DNA of 64,000 nucleotides, from the NCBI GenBank assembly GCA_023055425.1, contig JALGPY010000010.1:52179665-52243664 (forward strand). Reading direction: 5' to 3'. The position numbers were made by a program, and so were the translations under genes. Of this stretch, positions 51,733 through 62,815 are shown piece by piece. Source of the stretch: Linanthus parryae. Lineage: Eukaryota > Streptophyta > Magnoliopsida > Ericales > Polemoniaceae. The notes under the pieces are model-generated. The model made no database searches. It was given only the letters and a program-made list of their open reading frames with translations, and was not told where the DNA came from. Position 1 is the stretch's first letter; each line of letters opens with the position of its first letter.

Positions 51733-52005
51733 CTCGGCTGTGTACTACTCATGAAAAGTATGGTCTTGGTACTCTTTTCTATCAGTCCTTAGACTTCTCT
51801 TATGTTGCTTATAATCCCGATCACAATTTATCTAATTTGCTGGTTTGAGGTCTCCAACTGTTTTTTTGGATGCAGGAGTAGTCAAGGAATATGATTTTAC
51901 AACTAAGTTGTTAGAAAACAAGTTTTCTTCATCGTACTCGTAGTCAATTACAGCTGAAGGTAAAGGTCTAGATTCGAATTGATTAGTCCGTAAAAAGATT
52001 GAGCA
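51733..52005 (+). pseudogene. ABCC relic: end of exon 9 region and exon 10
   Basis: The stretch 51733-51773 matches ABCC exon 9 around the Walker B lead-in (GTACTACTCATGAAAAG versus GTACTACTCAAGAAAAG). A 3' splice site follows (TTTTTTTGGATGCAG), then an exon-10-like frame from 51876 (VVKEYDFTTKLLENK) to a TAG at 51941-51943. Most of exon 9 is missing, so it is dead. The downstream sequence to about 52005 is shared with 54630-54690. Confidence 0.75.
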
Positions 52006-52909
52006 AGAGGCCTTCATCAGAAATGTTCTCGAATCTCTTATATGGATACTAGATGAATTTTCCAGGATGGCTGATTGTACCCCAGTAACCCAAGTGATTT
52101 TCTTCTTTCGTTGGGATGTCAATGTTGTGTGTGTTCATAACCTTTTCGCTCTTTTTTTCAAAGGAGCGAATCGTTTCTTGCTTAATGGTCAAGACGTACT
52201 TGTAAAGAATAAAGATAGAACCTAAGCATGATAGAAATAGCAACCAGCAAGTAGTGTCTGCTTTATTTTGCCAGCATGGTGTACTGATTGTTTCTTTTTG
52301 GTTCAAATGCAAATGAGTTTTGACCCTCTCTTTTCCTTCAAATAGGGTCATCTTTTGTCATTTATTTTATTGAAGCCTATTCGAGTCTCTTGGTAAGCTT
52401 GATGCTCTTTTAGTTAGGGTTGTTGGCTCTTTTAAGAACGGAGAGATTAAACACTATCACTTTGGTGTTTGTGATACTATGAATTCTTGAATCTTCAAAT
52501 AGTATCAGAGTTGCTACACGATTTAAATATGTCTTTATCTCATCCACAATAGACACAAATCATCACACAGCTGGTTTGGCTGGCTAATGCGATGTTCTTA
52601 AAATAGGCTTGTGTGTTAGCGACTTAGAGGTGTTCTTATCAATTATGTATTCAGTTTCTGGTTCTGGTTCTTTCATTTGCTTTTTTGAAATGCTAGGGGA
52701 GTGCAGTCACCATGGCCGATGAGAAGAAGGCATTTCTTGGACCTGGTAAGATCATAGTGACAGGAGAAAAGGTGGCCCATAGTAAGTCTCTTATTCCCTT
52801 ACATAAGCCTGCCATCTTAGTTATTTTGAACCGATGAACTCTAGGGATTATATCTCTACTTCTGCAAGTAGTATTGGTATGCCTTACGTTCATCAGGGAA
52901 CAAATGTGA

Positions 52910-53200
52910 AGAAATCAGAAGGACCAATGTTGGTAGTTCTCATTTATGTTGATGATATACTAGTCAACGGTACCACCTCTCCTCTCATTGAAACAAATAT
53001 CTGAACAATGAAGTCTCAATTTGTTATGAAGGATCTTGGTCCATTATCTTATTTCTTGGGTATTCAAGTCAACACTACTGCTACTGGGTATGTTTTATCT
53101 CAAGAAAAGCATGCTACAGAGTATGTTACAGAAAGCATGACTAAGTAATTGCACACCAGCTGACACTCCAGTGGTTCCAAAGAGAAGTTCAAGATCACAT
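52910..53200 (+). pseudogene. Copia RT fragment
   Basis: The catalytic YVDD block and the FVMKDLGPLSYFLGI block are recognisable, with stops near 53000 and 53145. Confidence 0.8.
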
Positions 53201-53379
53201 TGAAATCTCCCTTGTTTGCAAATCCAACATTCTTCAGAGGTATAGTTGGTGGATTGCAATATCTAACCAAGACTTGACTTGCAATTTGCAGTCAACTCTA
53301 TATGTCAAAAGATGCATCAACCCACAGAAGACGATTTTCAGGTATTGAAAAGAATTTGAAAGGTACATAAAAAGGTACA

Positions 53380-53790
53380 TTGACTCTTGGATTGAACTTT
53401 GTTGCCTCCTCCTTTGTGCCCCATAGGTTTTCTGATCCAGATTGGACATGGTGTGAACTGGATAGAAAATCTACTACTGGTTATTGTGTCTACTTGGGTG
53501 AAAATCTGATTGCTTGGAGTTCAAAGAAGCAAAATACAGTTGCAAGATCCTCAATTGAGGTTGAGTACAGGGAAATGGCAGAGACTTTGGCAGAAATGAA
53601 GTGGCTTAGCTTATGTGTTACAGGATTTGGGTATTAAGCTTGAGAGGAAACCCTTATTATTCTGTAATAATTTGAGTGTAGCTCTAGCTGATAACCCTGT
53701 GTTTCATGCCAGAACTGAGCACATTGAAATTGATTATCATTTCATAAGAGAACAAGTTGGGGTTAGAGGAAACAAGTAGAGTATATTTCA
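53380..53790 (+). pseudogene. Copia RNase H fragment
   Basis: An 85-codon ORF carries DRKSTTGYCVYLG, WSSKKQNTVARSS and EVEYREMAETLAEMKW. The frame then shifts; HARTEHIEIDYHFIRE-type sequence follows to about 53790. Confidence 0.85.
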
Positions 53791-53799
53791 ACTCATGAT

Positions 53800-54165
53800 C
53801 AAGCTTACGCGGACTTGAAGAGAAGACCATTGGAGTTCAAGGTGGGAGACAAAGTATTTTTGAAAGTTTCCCCAACCAAAGGTGTCATGCGATTCAATCA
53901 GAAGGGAAAGCTAAGTCCCAAGTTCATCGGACCATATGAAGTATTGGAACGTATAGGAAAGGTTGCTTATTGTCTGAATCTTCCCAACAGCCTTGGCCGA
54001 GTTCACGATGTTTTCCATATCTCTCAACTCAAGCCTTACATTCATGACCCGAGTCACATCCTCGACCCTGAACCAGTGGAACTTGACCCGTCTCTTTCTT
54101 ACGAGGAGCAGCCCATCAAAATTCTCGATCGGAAAACAAGGACTACCCGCAACAAGTCAACTACT
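53800..54165 (+). pseudogene. Gypsy integrase C-terminal segment inside the copia relic
   Basis: Reading in the open frame from 53815, DLKRRPLEFKVGDKVFLKVS, KLSPKFIGPYEVLERIGKVA, LPNSLGRVHDVFHISQLKPY and DPEPVELDPSLSYEEQPIKI are the integrase C-terminal barrel and linker of chromovirus-type gypsy elements. The frame continues uninterrupted into the copia 3' end and stops at 54235-54237 (TAG). No full chromodomain follows. Confidence 0.85.
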
Positions 54166-54231
54166 CAGTGCTCAGTTCCAATATTTGTTAAGCAAGCTTC
54201 AAGTGAGTGCACTGTAAAGCTTGAAGGGGCA

Positions 54232-54450
54232 TGTTAGATGCTTAGTAATAAATGAATTGTAATGTGTTGATTATATTTGTGAAGAGGCTAGTTGTGTGAT
54301 TAGGTGAAAGTTGTCACCTTAAATACTCTGTAAAGTGTTGGTTGTAGTCAATGAAATCACAACAGAATTTCCCTCCTTCTCTCTCCTATTCATATTTCCC
54401 CTTTCTGTTCATCTTCTCTCTCAAACCCTAAGTCATGTTCTTGATCAATT
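54232..54450 (+). repeat. Partial 3' LTR of the copia relic
   Basis: It starts TGTTAGATGC after the purine tract TTGAAGGGGCA. The right end is not identifiable because the 5' LTR could not be matched. Confidence 0.5.
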
Positions 54451-54458
54451 GAGAGAAA

Positions 54459-54690
54459 CATATGATGGTCCAAGAGCACCACTAGCAACATTGGGATTCA
54501 ACTTATTCGATGAACTCGTAATACAAAAGTAGTGTAGTTCTAAATACTCATTCATGATTGAGTTACACCACCACTCAACATCCTTCATGAAACTTTCCTT
54601 GGACCGCACTACGCTCATTGTACCCGTAGTCAAATACAGTTTCAAGGTTAAAGTCTAGATCTGATTAGTCCGCAAATAAAAATTAGCAAA
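54459..54690. repeat. Duplicated block, copy 2, with a trace of the ABCC 3' end
   Basis: The stretch 54459-54622 matches 50795-50965. The next ~65 bp (CGTAGTCAAATACAG .. GATTAGTCCGCAAA) match the sequence after the ABCC relic at 51935-52005. Compared with the first copy, the ~770 bp between these parts and the relic exons are deleted. Confidence 0.68.
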
Positions 54691-54869
54691 TTTTATTCTC
54701 ATATCGTTAGTTAAGTTTGTCGGTCAAAGTGACCCCTAAAATTAATTGGAAAGATTCTGGCAAAATAAACCAAGTACTAGTTTGTGAATTGGAAGGACGA
54801 TGGATTTAGAAAGCTGCTAGCTGTAACTTAAGCCATAACTGTTGTTGTTGTTGTGTTTTGTTTTCTGTT

Positions 54870-55075
54870 TTTTGTTTGTTTGTTTTTTTTTTTTTTCTGT
54901 TTTTTGTTTTTTTTTGTTTTTTTGTTTTTTTTTGCGGTAATCAAGAACATCATCAATTGATAAGAAACGATTACAAATGGTTTTTAACCGGCTAACAAGC
55001 CTAGCCATACGAATAGATTTACAACAAATTATCCTAAAATCACTACAACAATCCTCAACCAATACAAGCAACTAC
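54870..55075 (-). repeat. Possible truncated retroposon 3' end with an A-rich tail
   Basis: A T-rich tract on plus (about 54870-54933), interrupted by G's, is followed by sequence resembling a non-LTR element end on the minus strand (SRLKTICNRFLSIDDVLDYR). No family name can be given. Confidence 0.3.
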
Positions 55076-55265
55076 CTCAGGAAAAAATACAACTAAATGG
55101 AAAGACAACAAAGGTTCAATATCAGTAACTGCTGATCTCTTCATAATTTGAAAAGAAAACAGTTACTGTTGAATGAAATTTGGTTAACGCTTTCAATTAC
55201 TCAAAATTGTACAACACAAAACCAGCATCCGAACCTTACTTTTCTGTCATCATGCGTTAATTCGA

Positions 55266-58200
55266 CTAATCAAAGCTAGAATTTGACCTCGTAGTGTACT
55301 CCGCCACAAGTTTTGAGAACAGCGATGATTTGTCTTCCAGCAGCTTTGCGGGGGTATCATATTCCTTGATAAGTCCTGTACCGGCAACAAGATAGGCAAA
55401 TAAACAAAACTAGTAAACAATCAAGACTTCATGCAAGCATACAAACAATAAGGGGCTTACGGACCATGTTCCAACAATAGAACCATGTCACTGTCGAGCA
55501 CAGATGTGATCCTGTGTGCAACGGTCAATACGGTACAGAACGTGAAGTGCTGCTTCAGAGTTTGCTGAATAAGATTGTCAGTCGCTGTATCAACAGAGGC
55601 TGTAGCTTCATCGAGAACCAAGACCTTGCTTTTCTTGAGTAGTACCCGGCCAAGACAGACCAGCTGCCTCTGTCCCATACTCCAATTCTCCCCATTTTCA
55701 GTCACTGGGAAATAAGCCGAAGAAGTTGTTAGTACCACAGACACAGACAAGTTACCCGAAAGCTGTTAGCCATCAGGTGAAGTTCTAACCTGCTGAATCG
55801 AGCTTTCCATCTTTCTTTCTCACTTCTTCTCCAAGTTGGCACTTATCAAGAGCCTGCAGAAATTAAGTTGAACAGTTTCATGTAACTCAGCAATACATTT
55901 AATTTCTGAAGCTCAAGTAATAATTTACTCCGGAGAAAAAGTATTCAGAAACTAGGCCATTCTTGGTTTGAACCTGAACATTAGAAATTTTCAGAGCAGC
56001 CCCTAGTGGTAGGAACATTTTAAACCTCAGGTCGCAGCCATATCGTTCCAGTGTCCCTTGTAATTGTGAAAGGATAACCATGAAAATAAATCTGATATTT
56101 CTTTGATTGAAATATTAATGGGGACATGGTATAAGATAAGCAAAGTGGTTTCGAGGTGGATTGTTGACACAGAAAACAAGAAAAGATTCCAAATGTTCAA
56201 ATGTGAAGATGGATGGTAGGCTTCTGGGTATCAATGATATCTTACCACTGTCGCCTAGACAACACGCTATCCCAAAACAGCTAAAGGCATGAAAAGAGAG
56301 CCAACTCACCTCCCATATTTGCTCATCAGTGTACTTTTCAAGTGGGTCCAGGTTGCTGCGAACCGTACCTTCAAACATGGTTGGATCTTGAGGAATAATG
56401 CTTAATCTAGATCTTAAATCATGCAATCCAATGGAGGAAATGTTGATGCTATCTATCAATATTTCACCAGCAGCAGGATCGACCAAGCGAAACAGGGTCT
56501 GGATGAGAGTTGATTTACCACTGCCAGTCCTCCCCACAATTCCGGTTCTCATTCCCCCGTGAAAAGTGCATGTAAGCCCTCGTAATACCAGCGGCATGTG
56601 AGGGGCATAACGGACCTATATCCATCTCAGTTAGATAAATTTCAAGACGGATGAACACCTTTTCTATTAGGGAAAGTAAAGCTTGACCTCCCTCACCTGC
56701 AAATTCTGAATATCAATTTTTCCCTGTGACGGCCAGTGAACATCTGGTCTGTTTTCTTCAATTACAAGAGGTGGTTCACTTGGGATAGAAATATATTGAA
56801 GTATCCTTTCCACTGATATGATATTGTTCTCCATGTTGCAGAGATTCCATATAACCCAAGCTTGTAAAATGTTTAGATTAAGCCCATATGTCACTGCTAA
56901 CCCCGAAACGCCTACAATTGAAACAACCCAGAAACAATATGTTAGGAATCTACAAAAATACATCATTGTGAAAAAATAAATGAATGGGCACTAAAAAACG
57001 GGTACATACTGGGGTCAATTGATCCTGGTGGAACAGAAATCAAGAAAACCAAAGAGATGGCAAAGGTAAGAGAAGACAACATATCCAAGCGGAAGCAAAG
57101 CCACTCCATTGCGCCAGCTCCATAAAACTTTGGCCGAGCAGAACCGTCTATCAGTTTCATGCTTAACTCCCTGAATCTTGATTCCTGATCAAAACTCCTA
57201 ATAGTAGTTACACCGGAGATAGTTTCTGCAAAATGCTGTATAACTGGAGCTTTGCATACTCCAACCAACCGAGCTAGCTCTTGAGCTGTACGAATGTAAT
57301 ATTGCTACAATTACGTAGAGTGCAAGAAAAGTAGTTAGCCGAAATTTCTCAGTTCAAATATGATCTATAAAAACATTCATACAAATGCATGTAAAATAAG
57401 GAGGTCAATTTAGGGATCTGAATGTTCTTTTCAAAAACCTCTGAACCAATCGTTAACCAGAATAAGGAGGTCAACTTGGGGATCTCCCTGTTTATCTCGC
57501 TTAAACGGATCTCTTTATTCCAGTGATTGTTATGAAGTGCTCAATTTGTAAGAGAAAATGGTGTATTCATGTATCATATCCAACACCCATCAGAAAAACA
57601 TTGCTTCCCAATTTCCCATGATACCTTCTACTCTTTAGAGAATAGCATCAAGAGTCAAGACCTTGATAAAGTTTTTGAAATTTTACAGAAACAGAGAACC
57701 AACTCAATAGTTTCAAGCGAAAATCAAGTTAACAGACAAAAAAGAAACAAGAAAAACCTTTAGACTGAGCGTAGAACTTATTCACGTAAACAAACAGCGA
57801 CTCAGGAAGACATATAATATAAGTTATCCTAAGATTCACTTCCAATCAGAATGATTCTAGAAGTAAATGCACGCTACATATATTCATAATAGTGGGAAGT
57901 GATGCTCTAATAATATGCAAAGAAATGCCTTCTTTCAAGTTAGTCTATTCCCGAATTGGTTCAGAGATCAAATCTCTAAGCATCAGTATAGGTAGATTGT
58001 CTGGTAAATGATAAAACTCGGGAATTCAAAATTAGTTGAAAAGAATGTGAACAATATGCACCTTGCGCCTCTTCGTTCAAATATTAACTTTTCCAACCCA
58101 AGCCAAACCGAATATTCTGGCGATTTTACTCTTTTTACTTGTGGTCTCATCATAAAATTCATAAATCCCTCATAAGCACTGGCCAACAACATAGAACTTG

Positions 58201-61200
58201 GAATGTAAATGAAAGTTCAATAATAGAAGCCAAGAAATGATAAAAGAGACTACAAGGCCTAATAAAGAAAAGAGGTATTACAAGAGAAACGTTTACCTGT
58301 AACCAAATGCAGATGGCAATCACTGGAATAAATACAATGAAAACTTGCCAAGCGACTTGTGACATCACGGCAATAATTCCAAGGAGTTGTATAATTGAGA
58401 AAGCAAATGCTCCAACTTGATACGGAATACCCAAATCAACTGCACTTTGGTCTGTAGATGTCTGTAAAAAGAAAATAAATGAAGTCGTGTCACCGCTATC
58501 TGAAACTGCCAAATTTCGTAATCACTTCAGAAATAAACAATCAATAACTTACCCTATTTAAGATTCTTCCACTTGGGGTAGAATCAAAAAACGACATGGG
58601 AGCTCGGAAAATACAAGAATGCATTTTGTTGAATAGTATTGTAGCGGTCTTGCACCCAGACGTTACAAGAAGCAAAGCTCGCACAAGAATGCAGAAAGAA
58701 CTTCCAATTGCCAAAGCCACATAGACAATTATGAGTGTGGAGCCTTCAACTGGAGGTTCCATATCCTTTGAAACAGGAGTTGCCCAAGCCATCCAATAGT
58801 TGCTTCCTATCTGAAGGACCTGAAATAAAATCTGTGCCAGCAATATGAAGGGAACAAGAGCTCCTCCATATGCTGTTGTTACATACTTCCAGTAGACTGA
58901 AAGACCAACCCTACCTTGCTGTCTTTCTTCCTCCCGAACGAGCTGTGCTTTTTGGCCAGCGTCATCGTCTATCTTATCATTTTGGATGTCCGCATTTTCT
59001 TCTTTTTTAATAGACTTCTGAACACTCCAACCACAATCTTCCTCAGATTTAACCACCGCAGTGTCTATTGCTGATAAAGCTTCCCTATGCGCATCCACAA
59101 GCTCCATAAAGTCACTCCCTGAACTGAGGATGTCATTATACTTACCAGACTGGGTAACTCGGCCATCTTTCATGACCTAATAAGATGACTTCCATTAAAC
59201 CGAGATGCTTGGGGACCAAAAATGTTAAGGCATCAATGAAAAAAGATGAAATGAAGTCTCACCAGGATGAAGTCCGCAGCAGGTAAAAATTCCACTTGAT
59301 GCGTTACGTAAATTACTGTTTTTGAACCTAAAATCCCCAATAAACATTCCTGTTACACGAGAATAGGAGATACAATTAGACAAAAAAGTAATGATATCAT
59401 ATAGGTAAAAGAGAAACAAAAGATTTATGAAGATGAAGTTGTCACAACGCTCAATATTGTACAACAAAGAAAAAAGTCAAGTTTCTAAAAAAAGATAATC
59501 GCTCCGTAGAGAGGAAAGATAACACTCACCTTAAAGAGATGGCTCCCTGTATGAGCATCCACAGCACTGAATGGATCATCAAATAGATAGATGTCAGCAT
59601 CTTGGTATAGTGCCCGAGCAATCTGGATTCGCTGCTTCTGGCCACCACTCAAGTTAATTCCTCTCTCACCTATTACGGTCTGATCACCAAACGATAAAAT
59701 TTCTAGATCCTTCTTCAAAGAACATGCCTCCAGAACCTTCTCATACCTTTCTCGCTCCATCTCCCTGCCAAACAGTATGTTATCTTCAATCTTCCCACTC
59801 TGTATCCAAGGAGACTGAGCAACATATGCCTTCGTTCCACAAACTCTAATTGATCCTGAGAGTTTGGGCACCTCCCCTAAGATGCAGGAAAGCAAACTAG
59901 ACTTGCCTGAGCCAATAGTGCCGCAAACAGCAACCTTCATACCATGATAAACATTGATATTTATATCTGTCAGGGATGAGTTAGCAGAAGATACATCCCA
60001 AGAAAAGTTCCCATCAACTATCTCAATCGCAGTATCAGAACTACTGATTGGAAGCTTCTCGACAACATCAGACTGCAGGTCATCAAGACAAAGAAACGAG
60101 GCAATGCGGTCAAGAGAAACTTTTGTTTGGATTACCATCGAGATTGTATCAGGTAGGTCATAAATAGGCTCTTGAAGTATGCTAAATGTTGCGAGTGCAG
60201 ACAGGATCTTCCCCGATTCAAGCGGGATGCCCAAAACCATACAAGCACCAAAAGTGACCACAGACACGAATGTAGGTGCGCCCCAGAAAACAAAAGTGCT
60301 CACTGCCCCAGTATACACAAATCTTTTCAACCACCCGGTTTCAGTTTTCCTGAGATCAACAATTTTGGACAAGAATTTCATTTCCCAAGCCTGAAGCTTA
60401 AGAATTCTCATATTCCTCAATATTTCAGAAGTAGCTTTCATCCGTTTATCTTTTGACTTCATTAACTTGTCCTGAAACTTCTCCTGCAAATGCCCAAGTG
60501 GGACATTGGCTAACATCACCACTATGGTAGCTACCAAGGCTGCGACAGAAGCAAGCCCAAGGTTTTTGTATAGGATCAGCAAGGCTAAAACTACTTGAAG
60601 GACAACCATCCAAGGATCGTGCATAGACCAACTGAAGTCACCTACCCGCTCAGCATCAACAGTCATGAAATTAATCATTTCACCACTAGTGTGCCCCTGT
60701 TTCGATTGGCACGAAATGGTTAGCCCTTTGTTGTAAATCATAGCAACCAATACCGACTTGGTCCTAATCCCAGCCTGCTGTAACATGAAGAACCATTGCC
60801 TCTGTGTCAAACACTCGACAATCTTTGCAATCAAGAATGCAGACACCAAGACATACCCTTCGTAGTTGAAGTCTCGGTGCCCATTCAAGTATTGAACAAA
60901 GGTGTCAATGAGGTACGGACCAACATACGACGCCAATGTGTTTACAAGAGCTAAGAGAGCCGTTACTACGATTTCCCTAGACGTTGTCCCAATTAACGCC
61001 TTCACTAGCTTCATTGAAGTTACTTTAGTTCCACTAGAACCACTAGTTGAGTCTAAATTGTTCTTGAAAATTGGAAATGCGCCTTTGACCGCATCCACGC
61101 CGGCAAGAGGAGGAACATCGTCGAGGTCTAATTGCTTTGTGTAACCGGTGCTAACCAAAGTACCCATCCAAGAGAAGGTAAGAATACTAAAGAGACTAGC

Positions 61201-61914
61201 ATTGGAACAAGGTGCAACAGGTTCTTCCACAAAGGGCTTTTCTGATACTGTGCAATTTGGTAAATTTGAACCCCCATTCAAGAGGGGTTCTTGAATGACA
61301 GTTTCTTCAATTTCCTTCCTACCCAAAAACCCCAGAAAACAAAGGGTCAGACCCATTATAGTGGACACAACATCAGAGACCAAAACCTCAACAGGTAAAA
61401 GTTGCTGTTGAGGTTTCTCAATCTCATCCTTCTTTTTCAAAACAGTGTCCATAACCAGAAAACAACAAGACATAAGGAAGAAGAAACCCCACCAAATCTT
61501 CAACAGAAATGGGAACCTAGATTGGGAAGAAATTGAGAAATGGGTGTGCAGATAAAGAGAAATAGCTGGCCAGGCGATTGTTCTAATCACTAAATCGGAA
61601 AAGATGACAATCTGTTCATCAGACCAACCAATTGTATACCAATAGAAGTAACTCAATAAACAAAGATTGAGAAACGAAATGACCAAACTACAAAACAGGG
61701 ACATTCGAAAGAAGCGAAACCCACTTCTCCCAAGTCGCAGGCGTTCATGGCCGACATTACTAAATCTCCGGTAAACCCAGTAGAGAAACAGGAGAATCAA
61801 CACAATGAGGTGAAATGAAGCTGAAACAGAGTGGAGGAGAAACCCACTAAGATGAGGAGGAAGAAGAGACGACATACCCGGAACAGAGGCACTGAGAAAC
61901 CCTTGAATCATCAT
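55266..61914 (-). CDS. ABCC3-like: ABC transporter, subfamily C (MRP-type), intact copy 2
   Basis: Full-size ABCC exporter paralogous to the plus-strand copy. Ten exons on the minus strand: 59530-61914, 59263-59349, 58553-59176, 58297-58461, 57010-57304, 56697-56911, 56310-56615, 55790-55853, 55465-55704, 55266-55375. Lengths of exons 2-10 equal those of copy 1 exactly, all introns are GT..AG, and the joined frame is open for 1,496 codons. TMD0, TMD1, NBD1 (Walker [25 protein letters not shown]), TMD2 and NBD2 ([27 protein letters not shown]) are all present. Extra in-frame residues relative to copy 1 lie in TMD0 and the first linker (near [20 protein letters not shown]). Two ATGs start the frame (61914 and 61911). 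Confidence 0.94.
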
Positions 61915-61981
61915 CGTCTTAGAGAGAAGGAATGATGAGAGGGGTTACAGAGAAATATGCTAACTCCTACTAGAGTCCATC

Positions 61982-62009
61982 GTCTTCATAGAAAGTGCAC
62001 TATGAAGAC
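61982..62009. repeat. Perfect 10-bp inverted repeat upstream of ABCC copy 2
   Basis: GTCTTCATAG and CTATGAAGAC flank eight bases, about 70-95 bp upstream of the start codon. The half-site CATAGTGCAC recurs near 62149. The site is absent from the other gene copy. It could be a protein-binding dyad or a hairpin in the leader; neither can be decided from sequence. Confidence 0.6.
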
Positions 62010-62178
62010 AAAATGGGTTTCGGTGTGTGAGAGAAGACAACAGAGGATTTCATAGAATAATCAACTTTTGGTGCGGAATACGGTTTGTTTTCATAATGTG
62101 CCGTGGGCAGGGTTGTTGGATGAACAAAATCAGATCCATCCTTCTTTCATAGTGCACAGCAGAAGTTTTTTTTAGAAC

Positions 62179-62646
62179 ACTTTCAAAAGTAAATTAATCG
62201 AAAACATTACATCAAAATGTTAGATGAGTACTACCTCTCTTTCGCCTGTTTCAGCCTACTTCACTTTTTGTCACTATTCCCTGGGTTACTTTCATCCGGT
62301 GATTTGATTAGCAAAACGATACAAGAATTTGGTAATCTTTGTATGGTGTTATAGAGGAAAGTTTATTCTAAAATACCATGAAAAAATTGTTAAAAAATTA
62401 CATCGTTTTGGTACCCAAATCACCAAGTCAAAGTGACTCAGTTACGGATTAAAAAGTCAAACGCAGACAAAACATACGAAACGGAGGTAGTATAGTCTAT
62501 CAAAAAAACGTTAAAAAAGTAGATGACCGGGAGTGCTAATTCTTGTTCTTGGTGCCCAAGTTTTTTTTTCTCTTGTTCTTTATTTTTTTGTCAAAATCTT
62601 GGTGCCCAAGTTATGTTGCTATTCTAAAGCAATCACATTATTGCTT
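62179..62646. repeat. Upstream homology block of ABCC copy 2
   Basis: It matches 30681-30796 in reverse complement and in the same order relative to the gene. It is interrupted by a Stowaway-like MITE and by a partial tandem repetition of the CTTGGGCACCAAG motif. Confidence 0.75.
62231..62490. mobile_element. Stowaway-like MITE (260 bp), copy 2
   Basis: The same length and sequence family as 31050-31309, with flanking TA on each side (62229-62230 and 62491-62492) and ends CTACCTC..GAGGTAG. It has the same orientation on the plus strand as copy 1, although the ABCC units are inverted. Confidence 0.9.
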
Positions 62647-62815
62647 CCAGTGGAGGAGTTTGGTATGGACCATTTTTTTGTCTTTTAATCCAAAATATAT
62701 ATAGTTCTTTAGAAAGTTACGAAATATATAGAATTTAAACGATGTCGCGTTGCATGGTTCTTACAATGGTATGCGCTTTTTCATGCGCTGCCTGAACACC
62801 CGCTCGCGATGAATT

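Larger units (their letters stand above)
52495..54450 (+). mobile_element. Copia relic with a gypsy integrase tail inserted
   Basis: Pieces in copia order are a primer-site-like TAGTATCAGAGTTG (about 52500), an RT fragment (52910-53200, LIYVDDILVNG, MKDLGPLSYFLGIQV), an RNase H fragment (53420-53790, RKSTTGYCVYLGENLIAWS), the C-terminal end and polypurine tract (about 54166-54231), and the start of a 3' LTR (TGTTAGATGC at 54232). Gag, protease, integrase and most of RT are missing. Between RNase H and the end lies about 360 bp of gypsy origin. The outer limits are uncertain. Confidence 0.72.

Noticed and set aside
52693..52893. Short ORF-like sequence starting ATGGCCGATGAGAAG near 52712
   Set aside because: Only about 28 codons look protein-like, with no family match and no splice context; left unannotated.
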